Assembly: GCA_008921705.1 (NCBI GenBank)
Contig: VFFE01008918.1
Coordinates: 2,695,028-2,759,027 of the forward strand
DNA from: Burhinus oedicnemus
Lineage: Eukaryota; Chordata; Aves; Charadriiformes; Burhinidae
DNA length: 64,000 nt
Direction of reading: 5' to 3'
A model generated the notes under the pieces. It searched no databases. It was not told where the DNA came from and saw only the letters and a program-made list of their open reading frames with translations. Of the stretch, positions 51,831 through 62,611 are shown in pieces (positions within the stretch are counted from its first letter, which is position 1; every line of letters starts with the position of its first letter). The position numbers and the translations under genes were made by a program.

Positions 51831-52846
51831 AGTTTAAGTGAAACAGCTGTCAAACACCAGCTGGCCTTGGAATGCCTATAAAATTGGATATTGGTAACTA
51901 CTTTTAATGTCAGTTTTGCACTGTTTCAAAAGTGGAAGTTGAGAGTTTGTAACTCCGTGTGCCATGAAGGGAACTGTCCTTCCTGGAGGAGCATGCCAGA
52001 CAGATACACAGAGCTCTTACACTGCCATTGGGCTTCCTCTTCTGGACTTCTCCTTTTGGTGAATTTGACCATGGCTGCTGAGTTTTGTATTGCTGGAGTG
52101 CATTAGTCCAGGTAGCTGGGGAGTGTGCTGGGCACAAGGCTGAAGAGCTTGTAGATCTCAGCCAGCTTAAGCAGTCGGTGAGCACCTAGATATTCACATC
52201 TGATAAGAAACAAATGCTTCAGGGCCTGATTTGTAGCAGAATCTTAAGTGCCTAAGCAATTTGTGAGGTGAAAATATGCTCCCTGAACAGGATAAGTGGT
52301 GGTTTTACAGACTTAGAGATCTAAATCTTGTTTTGGATCTTGCCTTCAATTCATACCTTTAAAACGCTAAATGGTCTGTATCCAGGATAGCTGTTCTTCA
52401 AGAGGCACATCACTGCTGACAACTCTAATCCTCATGTCCAGACAAAAATCTCCAAAGAGAAAACTCTCCTCTCCTAGAGAGACGTAACTTGAACAGAGCT
52501 GATCATGTTAATTACTGTAATTATTCTTCAAAAGGAGTCTACTAGAACAACTTCCCATGGGAAAGAAAACCCACTTCTTCTACCTTCTTCATCTTAACAT
52601 AAATATGCATAGTGATAATATACTTAATAAATGGGAAAAATCTTCCCACATAGTTTTATTCTTGAGAGGCAGATGGCAAAACAAAGGTGATTTCTAACTT
52701 AGTGCACTTATAGAAATTTCTCAGATATTATACTAAGTCTGCTTAACTGCCTAAGTAAAATGCAACAGCTCTAATGATTTGTCTGCACTGAACAGTGATC
52801 TAAACCAAGCGTATCTGGTAAGTGCATTTGTATACAGCCAGCTGTA
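51831..52846. other. Non-coding DNA, possible old repeat content
   Basis: No gene is supported. About 52215-52250 ('gggcctgatttg' and later 'cttaagtgcctaag') resembles phrases recurrent in old reptile/bird interspersed repeats, but it is too degraded to assign. The remainder shows nothing identifiable. Confidence 0.5.
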
Positions 52847-52959
52847 AGAATAGAATAGAATAGAATAGAATAGAATAGAATAGAATAGAATAGAATAGAA
52901 TAGAATAGAATAGACCAGAATAGAATAGACCAGACCAGACCAGACCAGACCAGACCAGA
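52847..52959. repeat. Compound (TAGAA)n / (CAGAC)n microsatellite at a CR1 3' end
   Basis: Twelve uninterrupted TAGAA units (52851-52910), a short mixed stretch, then about six CAGAC-type units to 52959. It directly abuts the 3' end of CR1 copy 4, so it probably arose from the short tandem 3' tail that CR1 elements carry. The second array looks like a substituted derivative (TAGAA to CAGAC) that then expanded. Confidence 0.93.
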
Positions 52960-53393
52960 TAATTTCAGTTGGAAAGCACCTACAATGATCATCTAGTCCA
53001 ACTGCCTGACCAATTCAGGGCTGACCAGAGGTTAAAGCATGTTGTTAAGTGCATTGTCCAAATGCCTCTTTAATACTGACAGTCTTGGAGCACGAACCAC
53101 CTCTCTGGGAAGCCTGTTCCAGTGTTTACCCACCCTCTCAGTAAAGAAATGCTTCCTAATGTCCATACTAAACCTCCCCTGGCACAGTTTTGAACCATTC
53201 CCATGCATCCTATCACTGGATACCAGGGAAAAGAGCTCAGCACCTCCCTCTCCACTTCTCCTCAAGAAGCTGTAGAGACCCATGAGGTTGCACCCCAGCC
53301 TCCTTTTCTCCAAACTAGACAAGCCCAAAGTCCTCAGCTGCTCCTCATAAGACGTTCCTTCCAGCCCTTTCACCAGCTTTGTTGCTCTAAGCT
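52960..53393 (-). mobile_element. CR1 LINE, 5'-truncated copy 4
   Basis: A minus-strand CR1 with the 3' UTR at the low edge ('gatcatctagtccaactgcc') and ORF2 C-terminus above, truncated near 53393. It is more divergent from the other three copies than they are from each other in the residues read, which suggests another subfamily. Its 3' tail is an expanded pentanucleotide array rather than the octamer-like tail seen in copies 1-3. Confidence 0.92.
53032..53373 (-). pseudogene. CR1 ORF2 C-terminal fragment
   Basis: One hundred and thirteen open codons: 'LEGTSYEEQLRTLGLSSLEK', then '[20 protein letters not shown]' and a terminal 'LKRHLDNALNNML'. These are the hallmark C-terminal blocks of CR1 ORF2. 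No catalytic domain remains. It is inactive and part of CR1 copy 4. Confidence 0.9.
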
Positions 53394-56324
53394 GGAAGTG
53401 TAAAAATAACCCCCTGGATGAGACTGGCAGATTGGTGGAGTTAGGATCACGAAGGAGGTTGGGTAATCTTTCAGAAAGTTAGTTGTTTCAACAACTACTG
53501 AATCCCGTGGATGCCTTTGGAAAGTTGGTAGGTCCTAGGATCATTTGAGGTGTGACTAGGAGGATGGGACTTAGTCAAATCCAGGTGACAGGCAAACAGA
53601 AACCTGTCAAAGCAGTAGTATAAGGCATAGAAATATAGGGAATGGAGTAGAGGAAGGAAATAAACTTCTGCGGGGTTTATTCCTTGGAATATGATCCAAA
53701 CTCTTATAGGAAATGAAACTTCAAGCCTTTCAGTACTTGTTTATTGCTGTTACTGGTGACAGGATTGATGCTGGAAAGAGCAGAAAGATCAGTAAATGGA
53801 AACATTATTAGCTGAGATATTTGTTTAATTTAAAGATGCAAAGATATATCTAAAAATTAATTCTCTTTCATGTACACGCTAGGTAGTTTATATCTTTGCT
53901 AAAGAAGAAAGCTTTTCTTCAAGCAATTTTTCCTTAGACACAACCATACCTTCTCTGTCACCCTTTTAGAGAGAGCCTCAGCAACAAAAAAGTTTGCTTC
54001 CAAACCTTCTAAGATATTCTTCAACCTTATTAAAAAAAACAAACCAAACCAAAACAAAATAAACAAACCAACCAACCAAACACATGAGGAGCTGAAATTC
54101 TTAACCAACACAAAAGGTTTTTTTATAGTAATAACCTCGTGTAAATGCAGACTAGTGTGCAAAAAGCCCATTAAGAAGCTGAGTGCTAAGAAGATTTGTG
54201 ATCGACTCCATTTACCCCTGAAGGACAGATGATTCTCTGCAGAATACATTGACCTCTTCCAGGCTCCAGAAGCTCATTCAGTGGTCTTAAACTTATGTCT
54301 GTTTGGAAGTTCCTTCCCACCAATATAGCTTAGGAGCTGAGGGGGAAAAGGCAAGGCATCTTTGTCTAAGGCTTCGATGCACTTAGACTTACCACAATTA
54401 TTTTCCTATTTAGTTTGTTCAGTTGTTGGATAGCTCAGTAGGTAAAGCCAAGGATTAAAAAGCAAGAAAGAAAATAAGAGGTGGTCTGAGATAGGCTGAG
54501 CTGTAGTCTAAACAAGGAGAGAGTGACTGTGCATTATCTTCATGTGAATGGAGATTCCTGGGATAATGCTTATGGCTCTTAACTGCAAAAAAAAGACTTT
54601 ACCAATAGCCACCCATTGTCCTGCTTTTGTCAAGACTGAAATAAGAGAAGACAGGCTTTTCAGGTTCAGTCTGTGAGGATGGCAGGGTGGAATGCAGTTG
54701 GATTCCAGCTGAGTGTTTGATGTCTTCATTTTTGAGCCCTCTTCTGAAAAAGAGCTGGCAGGAAAGTGTGGCCTTACATAGAAAAAGGGCAAGTCCTGGA
54801 GCAAGTTGCTTCCCTAGTAATGAGTAGACATCCAATTCTATTATAATAATGTGCTTTCATTGCCACAGTGGAGCTAATAGAGTTGTGGTGACTTCACACC
54901 TGCTGCAGCCTGGCAAAAAAAAAAAAGTCACCATGAAATCTCCCAGAAGGCTACTGCTGTCTACGGGCAAGAGTGCAAGTGACAGATAAAATGTCTGACA
55001 ATGACATATTGCTTTAGGACTGCAATGAAATGACTAGAATGCTGTAGTATAATCTCCAACTTCCCTGCCTCTGAAAAATACGAAAAAGGCAAAGAAATGA
55101 TACATGCAATTAACCGTTACCATTTCTTTTCCTGATAATCTGTGGAAGCACCAGTACTCCATCTGAGAAGTTTAATTGAGATTTAAACTCCTCAGGACCA
55201 TGTATGTCTATTGAATTCCATACCCACTTTTATTACTATTAAAAAAAAACCTGTTACAGTCTTATAGTTTAGATTCACTTTCAAATGACAATTTGTTTTA
55301 AAAAAATGTCAAGATCAATGGAAATGTTTCAAATGGCACAGGACTGCATTATTGCTTTTCTCCAGATTCCACTGATAAACACAAGCTTGGTTTTCCTAAA
55401 CAGCAAGATGCCATCTTTTTGACAGATACAATATGTAGTTATGTCACAGTATTATGATAAACCTTATAGGGAAGACACAGCAGGGTCAGAGAGTTTCTAC
55501 ATTCCCAGCACAGTTTCCATGAAAGGAATGTTTACATGACCCGCAGCACAAAGTTTAAATATATGCAGCAGTTTTGCTGTTAACTCTCTGAACTTGCTTG
55601 CTGAGCAGCCTGTGACCAGCAAAATTCTGCTCGACTTGTTGTTACGGTGTTAGTGTTAACATTTTCCTGTCTTGTCAGCTGTTTTGGACATCTGCTGTGC
55701 TCTATAAAATGCCTGCAAAGGGGTGGTTGGGGGCTTTTGTTTGGTCTGTTTGAGCGGCTGAGGAACATAAATATTAGTCTGTCCTTTTGTTTGTGTTGGT
55801 TGAGGGTAGATGAGAGAAGAGAAGGAAATCTTGGATATCAAGCCAATGAAAATGAGTAAGATTCTTGCTTGACAAGTGCTGTATTTGCCTTTTGCAACTC
55901 CTTTTCAAATCTGTAACATATATGTACACAAAGCATAGGGCAGGTATGACCTAATGTTTTGTTAACATGTGGTTTTACAGGACTGATTCAGAACTCATTT
56001 TAGTCATACGTGTTTTTCATAATCACAGTTAATATCTTTTGGCTCAGATGGGATTGCTTTATGCATCAGGAGCCTGCTATACACTGGAGAAATTAAACTG
56101 GTTAAAAAGCCTTCAATGCTTACAGAGCTCTTTATGTTATTCTCAGTAAGGCCTAATTAAAGCAAGAAGACAGAGTAGATAGGATACTAACCAGTGCCTG
56201 GTTGAAATTTATGCAGATAACATAGGCCAAACCCAATTGTGTTTGCTCCTCATGCTAGAGAATCTTATTTTCCCCTCAGTCATTCTGAGAATATTCTATC
56301 AGTTTGTATCCATAGCTTTTAAAG
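53394..56324. other. Non-coding AT-rich DNA
   Basis: No gene or interspersed repeat is recognised. It contains an AAACC/AACC-rich simple tract (54031-54082). Open frames are short and unrecognised. Confidence 0.7.
54031..54082. repeat. A-rich (AAACC)/(AACC) simple repeat
   Basis: An A8 run followed by AAACC- and AACC-type units. It is low complexity and imperfect, with no coding role. Confidence 0.85.
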
Positions 56325-56450
56325 CAATTTTACAAGACATATTATTGTTCCTAGTCTACAAATGGCAAAACTGAGGCGCAGAGAAAAGCAGTTATTACTC
56401 AAGTCCAAATGATAGACCCAAGAGAGCAATTCAAGACTAAGTCTGAAGTG
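56325..56450 (+). repeat. MIR/L2-like relic (CORE-SINE or L2 3' end)
   Basis: The run 'ggcaaaactgaggcgcagag' preceded by 'ttcctagtctacaaat', and followed after a short interval by 'ctcaagtccaaatgatagac', matches the order of the widespread amniote MIR/L2 consensus (attttacagatgaggaaactgaggc..., then ...caaggtcacacagc). Divergence is high, as expected for a very old copy. The assignment is by eye against a remembered consensus. Confidence 0.55.
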
Positions 56451-59400
56451 TTAGCCACAGTAGGATGAAGTCCATACTGACCAGTTTAAAACTGGCTAAA
56501 GCATTAGAAGCCACATCAACACAAAGATGAGTGTGGGCTTCAAAACTGCCAATAAATCATGGCTGTAAGCTCACAATAGCTTCTTTATTGCTGTGGTTAA
56601 ACTATTAGAGGTGCCTGTGCTACCCTGTTTAAAGCTAACTTGATTATGCTTATAACATATTACCCTTGCTTTTGTGACTGATATTCCAATTACTATCCAC
56701 AGAAGAATGCTGCTTCCTTAGGAGCTCTAATTAGATTGCAAGTTTTGAAGGACTTTCTGAACAAAACTCAAAACTCTGGGGAACTGCTCATCACAGCCCT
56801 AATTTTGTGTCATTGTTCAAAACTTTCAAAAGTTTTTTAAAAGACTGATAAAGATTGCAAATAACTAACATAGCATACTGGAAGATTAAAACATTATGGC
56901 TTTGATTTATTAGAAGTTTCTCAGTTGAAGCATTTGACCTTACTTAGAGACTCTTTTTTTTTTTTTTACTTGGTGGCCTGCAGTTAAATTCAAGCATGTT
57001 TCATCCATTTACAAAGACTTATATGATTAGGGTTGTATTCATAGTATGATGTCTAGTGTCTTGGATGTTCCTATTAAGGAAGGATTACTTTTCAAAATGT
57101 GATCTCTGTTAACTCTTTAAAATAATTTGTTTTCAAATATGAAGTAAATTCTTTCCAGTTCTTTTTCCTTTGCATGAGTGTATATGACAATTACCTCAAA
57201 CAAGACAGGCTACATTTATTTTTTTTCCCATTTTTGCACTGGCTGTATTTGAAATGTCTTCAGTAGTTGCAGAGAAACTGCAACTCAGCTATACAAACAC
57301 ATTGGGTTGATCCTTCTCTCTAAACATGAGTTTAACTAGGATTGCCTATTTAGTTATTGGGAACTCTATATGCATATTGCTACTTCATTGCAGACTTGAT
57401 GTCTTCAACAACTTAAATTAAAAAAATACTCTCTATGACTCACCTTTTTAAACATTCTGCACTAAATCAGCCATATCTGAAGTTATGAAAATTAAACAAA
57501 CATTTGTCCATTTGAATGCAAATTCTGAATGAATGTCAATGTATACCTTGTTCACCAGAGTAAAAATTGTAAGGTGGCAACTCAGTCATGCAATCAAGTT
57601 GAGATATAGACAAGAAAGGCTGAAAGCTCAGCAGTCAGATATGAGGGAAATGAGGCAGAGGATAAATCTCAGTCTTAACCGTGCTGCATGAATTAACTTA
57701 GCAACAGAAGGGAGGGACTGGGTATTCTTTATGACAAAAATGTCAGAGATGGTCAAAGGAATGCTGCCAAGGAGCATTCCTGTGGACGGTGCAGCACAAC
57801 AACAGTGACACCGAGACAACTGCCTAGCCGGTTGTTAAAGGTGAACAGAGAGCACAATGGGAAAATGAACATTTTTCATAATCACTTTTGAAAGAAAAGC
57901 ATAAATGTTATTCTTGCCCTGCAATATTTCCTGCCATACGCCCGCCAAATTACCTGGATGTACCCTGTGCTCACTTAGATTTGTTCATTTAGAGCTCTGG
58001 TACTTCAGGGACTGTTAATCCTGGAAACTCACAGGGAATCTCGGGTTTTGATCTCTCCAGCCTTTCAGCACGTCCTACAGATGGATATGACAGCTGTTTG
58101 CATCTGACAGATTAAATCTGGTAACTGAACTTGCTGTGTGTGCACTCATCCAGTCCTTGAACCAGAACCCTGGGGGTGTATAGAGAGCAGGTTTACCAAG
58201 TGAGTCAAAAGGGAGCCTTCCACTAATAGCTGTGCTAAGCTTCTCCCAGTTTGAAGTCGGTTATTTGCAAGTCTTACAGCAGTTCTTTGACAAGGGAGAT
58301 TTTTTTCCTGTGATGAAACAAGAAACAGAGCTGATGTTAATAAGAAGAGAGATGCTACACTTTGCCACACTGAAATTATGTGTCTGTTTTATTGCAGCAG
58401 GTTCATGGATGTGAATGATGTCATTAGTGCCTCACTATAGAAATGTGACTTGTAACAGGACTTGAGAGGGAGAGAGGAGGTTGAGGGGTTGCTTCTTTTC
58501 CTCCATTTAATTAATGAACTCAGCCATAGAATTTTAAAACAAGACAAAGAGCTTCTGTCTTTGTCACCTGATAAAATCAGGTCAAGGTTGGTAGAAGCCC
58601 AAACCATTCACTACAGAGGTGCAGCTATCTACCTTAATTGCAGCAGTACCTGGGCCGAGAAGACATTAATAATTTTAAAAAACAGAGCCTGCTGCTAATT
58701 CCCTGAAATTGTCTTTTCAGGCAGGTTTTAGCATCACTGTCAGAGCTTTAAAGGAAAATGTTTCCTCTGACCTAGGCATAAATGCCAATGTTTTGACCTG
58801 ACACCTTCAGTGATGAAAGCTGTTGGGTTATCCGCCCTATTCTCACATTTTACATACACTGAAAAGCATCTAAAATATGCTGCTGCTGCTTAAATTATTC
58901 CAAGAAAAGTACATACTCAACTCCAGTCAAAGCTATGTTCCCTTTTTCTTTCTTAGGCCTCACCTGCCTGACAAGGAGGCTACTTATTAGAGAAAAGTGG
59001 GAAACTTAACTGGAATGATTTCTCTCTGTGTGTTCCTCCAGTAGGTAATATAAACTCAGGGCAGGCATATCTGAGCAATGCCGCTGTAGCAGCCATGTAG
59101 TTGTGAGCCTAGCTTCTCCTTAAAGGATTTGCTCTGCCTCACAAAATCTGCAGGAATTGACTTATGCTTCTAAACAGATTTCTGGCAGCTAATAAGGCAG
59201 ACTTTTGTGGCTATTTTGATGTTTTCCACCTATCCACTTAGGAATCTTTCTTAGGGGTTCAAGTTTTATGTTGTATAATGCCTAGACACTAAACTGGTGA
59301 ATAGATTGATATTTTGGGAGGTTTTTTAGTTTTGGGTTTGGTTTGGTTTTGTTTTGTTTTTATACTGGTGTAAAAAAAGAAAGGAAATAGAAAATACAGC

Positions 59401-59711
59401 TCTCTAAGAGTATATAGCCACATAGAACACTGGTATGGCTGATATTAGAAAACCATGCGTGAAATTCCAGTATTCACAACTTTGAAAGGAGGTTGAGTTG
59501 GAGATGAGGTAGCTAAATCCATAGAAATTATTTGCAGTCTAAAGAAAATGTCTTACAGGGAGAAATGTACAGGGAGAGAGATGTGCTGATTTATTTTTTT
59601 TAAAGGGCTTTTTTTTAACTTACAGATATCATCATAGATGGAAAATATAGAGTAGTGAGGACTTTTAAATCCAGTAAAGAAAGCTATAACAAGATTTATG
59701 TCTGCAAGAAG
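56451..59711. other. Non-coding DNA with motif-rich stretch
   Basis: No gene is supported. It has a T15 run at 56952-56966. About 58040-58740 is less AT-rich than its surroundings and dense in transcription-factor-like motifs (see findings); an unrecognised 78-codon open frame (58462-58698, plus) crosses it. A TTTGG-rich tract lies at about 59331-59360. Confidence 0.6.
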
Positions 59712-59992
59712 AAGCCAGACAAATTCAAATTAGGAACAAAGCATTTTTTAAAAGCAAATGGCCATGATTAATGAATGGAACAACTCAGCAGAGAAATGAA
59801 TTCTCTGTCTCTCAACATCTTCAAATCAAGAGAGGATACCTTTTGGAAGCTATGCTTTTACTAAATACAGGGCATGTTTTAGTCAAGCAAGGACTGTTGG
59901 TTTCAGTACAGGGGTAAAGGGTGAAATTTAATGTCTTATAATAAATGAGTAAGGCTAGATGATCTGATATTCCCTCTGGCCTAGTTTTTATT
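59712..59992 (+). mobile_element. Ancient CR1-type LINE 3' end
   Basis: On the plus strand, 'tggaacaactcagcagag' and 'ctcaacatcttcaaatcaag' correspond to the CR1 ORF2 C-terminus: W-N-N, then S-L-N-I-F-K-S-R in a shifted frame, followed by D-T-F. Further on, 'aggggtaaagggtgaaattt' and 'ggctagatgatctgatattc' followed by 'cctctggcct' reproduce the 3' UTR and 3' end of an old CR1 group common in turtles and crocodilians. Many frameshifts and stops show it is far older than the minus-strand copies. The 5' limit is uncertain and homology may begin somewhat before 59712. Confidence 0.75.
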
Positions 59993-62428
59993 AATCTCTT
60001 ATTCTTTCAGATATGTGTTTAAGAAAAAAAAAAGATGGATCAAAATATGCTTCTAAAAGTCATTCTGGTTTTTATTTTATTATGAGTATCTTTTTGAACT
60101 AGATGTACATATTTTTCTTTTTTCCCTTTTTTTTATATTTATATACACTGTATTTTAGTAGGTGTAATAGAACAAAACCGAGTTTTGATTTCCTCAAACC
60201 AAAAACATATTCAGAAAATCCTGTATCTCTTTGCTCACATATATCTTTTAATTTACAATCTACAGACAATTGTTATCTGTAACAACAGAGAGTCATAATG
60301 CATGCAAGTTGGTGGTGGTTGTTGTTGTTTTGCAAAATGCTGGATGCTTGCTTGCCTCATTACTGTATTAAGTCTTCCAGCGTAGATGTACATTCAACAT
60401 CAGGTCACAGTTTGAGCTACAGCTGACTTGTCACATCATTAGGTTTGCTAAACCTCTGCTGTGTTTGTAAGCATAGACACTGTGCAGAGGATTCAAAAAG
60501 ATGAAGACAAAGCATGATAGCCAGGATTTTCTAAAGTACCTTACAGTATTGGCCTAACTGTGGTTTGTTTGAAGTCAATTGAAGCTGTGCTATTGATACC
60601 ATAGGCAGTATCTTCAGGCTGATGCCAAATGCTTTTAATAATCTTAAGCAGCAGTTCTGCAGCATCTTTCTTATTTTTGAACTGTATAGTATTAAATGAC
60701 AATAACGTATTAGAGGGAAACTATGAATAACTGTAAATGAGAACATTTATCGTATTAAAAGGAACTTGAGAGTAGTGATATGATGGCAAGCACTAATGTA
60801 AACCTGTAATTCCACACTGCCTCTCTGAGATTGAAACCACTATTACTGTAAGCACCAGAACAATGTCTTCTTTTCCCCCGAGTTTTAAGTGGATAGAGAC
60901 TGAGAAGTTGTCACCACTAATTCAAAAACAGATTACGTTTTTCTCTCCTTTCTATTGTTCTTCTATACAGTCAGCAGGAGAGATAATAACATGGAAGCTT
61001 GCCACCATAACAAAAAATCCAAATGCTTTTAAAGGCAGTTAATAACTGAAGATACAAGTCAAGAGACAAACATTGCCCTGTTCCTCTCAGCTCTGGGTTA
61101 TAGATAACTCTTATTGGATGCCTACTATCTCACACAGCTTTGGCTTTCACCTATTTCCTAGCACAGGGATTTCTTCCTGTGCTTCTCTATTAATTTTCTG
61201 ATGTCACAGTTGGAGCGTTGGATTCATCATTCTTACCAATTTCAATAAGAACCAACTATTGCCAATGAGTAGAAATTGTTCTGTGTTTGTTAACTTGCTT
61301 TTTGCTGCTCTCATCTTGCTAGATGAACGTGTGCCTTTTATGTCAGCTTTGGTCCCAGGTCCTCCCAATAAAGATTGTGATATGAAAGTGAAAAAATTAA
61401 GAATAAAATGTATACAGAATCCTTATCAACAACAACAAAAATACAGTATCAACAAGAAAAAAAATTGAGCTACTTGTATCTATTTTTAAGGTGTAATGAA
61501 GGATGACATTTTAATGCTTTACAGTTCACTTACACAGGTAAAGATGTTCTGATCAGCCATGGCTCGATAAGGCATAAAGGCATAAAAAGAAATTACTCTG
61601 CAAAGAAATAGATAATGTGCAATCTATTTAGGAAGAGCAATCAATTGGGTAAGGCCTTTATCATTGATTATAATTCAGCTAAAATCAAATTTAAGTATTT
61701 CCTTTGAGGGGCAAAATTATTCTCTCAAGATTTTTCTGTGAAATTAATTTTTTGGAAGTGCCCAAATCACCTACGAGCCTAAATCTCTTGGTTTATGTTA
61801 CTAAACAACCTATATGCCTCTGAAAATATCACCCAGGGATACTAAGTAAGTGCCTTTTCTGTATTTGTTATGCATTTCGGTTCAGCTTCTTTTTCTTTAA
61901 TATGCCCATACTGAGAGCCAAGTACTGAATTCTATAAGCCTTTTGTTATTGCCAGGGCAAATATGAGAGATTTAATAATACTTGGAAACCAATTTTTGTG
62001 TATGTGGCAGCATAAAAGAACAGATTTTTACATAAAAGGCAGCATGTTTAAAATAAAATACAAATAATAAGAGAACATTATAATGAAATGTCTGGAGGGA
62101 ATGATGCTTCCTTTTGATCAGTTTTTAGATGAAGCTATCCTCTGAAACACAAATAAAAATATCTGAATTGTTATTCTGTGGTCCTCTTTCACTTGCCTCA
62201 TGGTCAGATTTAAATATTCCAACCTCTTGTCAGCACTTCAGCTGAATACTTCCATTGCATCTGCAAACAGCAAGGATGATAATCATTTGCTTACTTGTCC
62301 TACCAAGAGAAAAAATGTCAGATGTTTCCCTGCATCTGGGGTAAGGGAGACAGGGGAGCTATGTATAATACTTTCTGTTGCTGATGTTGGGCTGGGATTA
62401 ATGATAAATGATTAATGAAGAGATTAGT
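59993..62428. other. Non-coding AT-rich DNA
   Basis: No gene is recognised. A possible old repeat motif lies at 60566-60612. A short TTG/GGT-rich tract lies at about 60310-60330. The remaining open frames are short and unrecognised. Confidence 0.65.
60566..60612 (+). repeat. Possible relic of an old sauropsid repeat
   Basis: 'tttgaagtcaattgaagc' followed by 'tgtgctattgataccatagg' resembles the recurrent motif 'gaagtcaatggaag...ccattgacttcaatgg' also suspected at 25042. It is by-eye only and unnamed. Confidence 0.35.
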
Positions 62429-62530
62429 CAAGCATCTATCAGGGACAGGGTAAATACGTTTGGAGCAGAAAGATAGTGTAGGTGATTCCTCAAGGTTCTT
62501 TCCAGATATATCTTCTATTGTTCTACGATA
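62429..62530 (+). mobile_element. Ancient CR1-type LINE 3' end, second relic
   Basis: 'agcatctatcagggacaggg' followed by 'gattcctcaaggttctttcc' and a terminal 'ctattgttctacgat' match the layout of a CR1 3' UTR (catctgtcagggatgg..., gacctc.aggtcccttcc..., then the ttctatgattctatga tail). It is heavily substituted and only about 100 bp remain. It lies on the plus strand, as does the relic at 59712. Confidence 0.6.
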
Positions 62531-62563
62531 ACACATAAGTCCTTCATCTCTTGCTGTTTTAGG

Positions 62564-62611
62564 CTTTTCTCTAAGGGAACTTTTCTCTTAGGGAACTTTT
62601 CTCAAGGTCAC
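62564..62611 (+). repeat. 16-bp tandem repeat, three units
   Basis: Units cttttctctaagggaa (62564-62579) and cttttctcttagggaa (62580-62595), followed by a degenerate third unit (62596-62610). The first two differ at one base. It is a minisatellite-like local duplication. Confidence 0.9.

Noticed and set aside
51004..52255. Possible terminal inverted repeats (about 17 bp, 'cttaggcgcttaaatc' against 'cttaagtgcctaag') bracketing the GC-rich island
   Set aside because: Similarity stops after about 17 bp with mismatches and no target-site duplication was seen, so a transposon cannot be supported.
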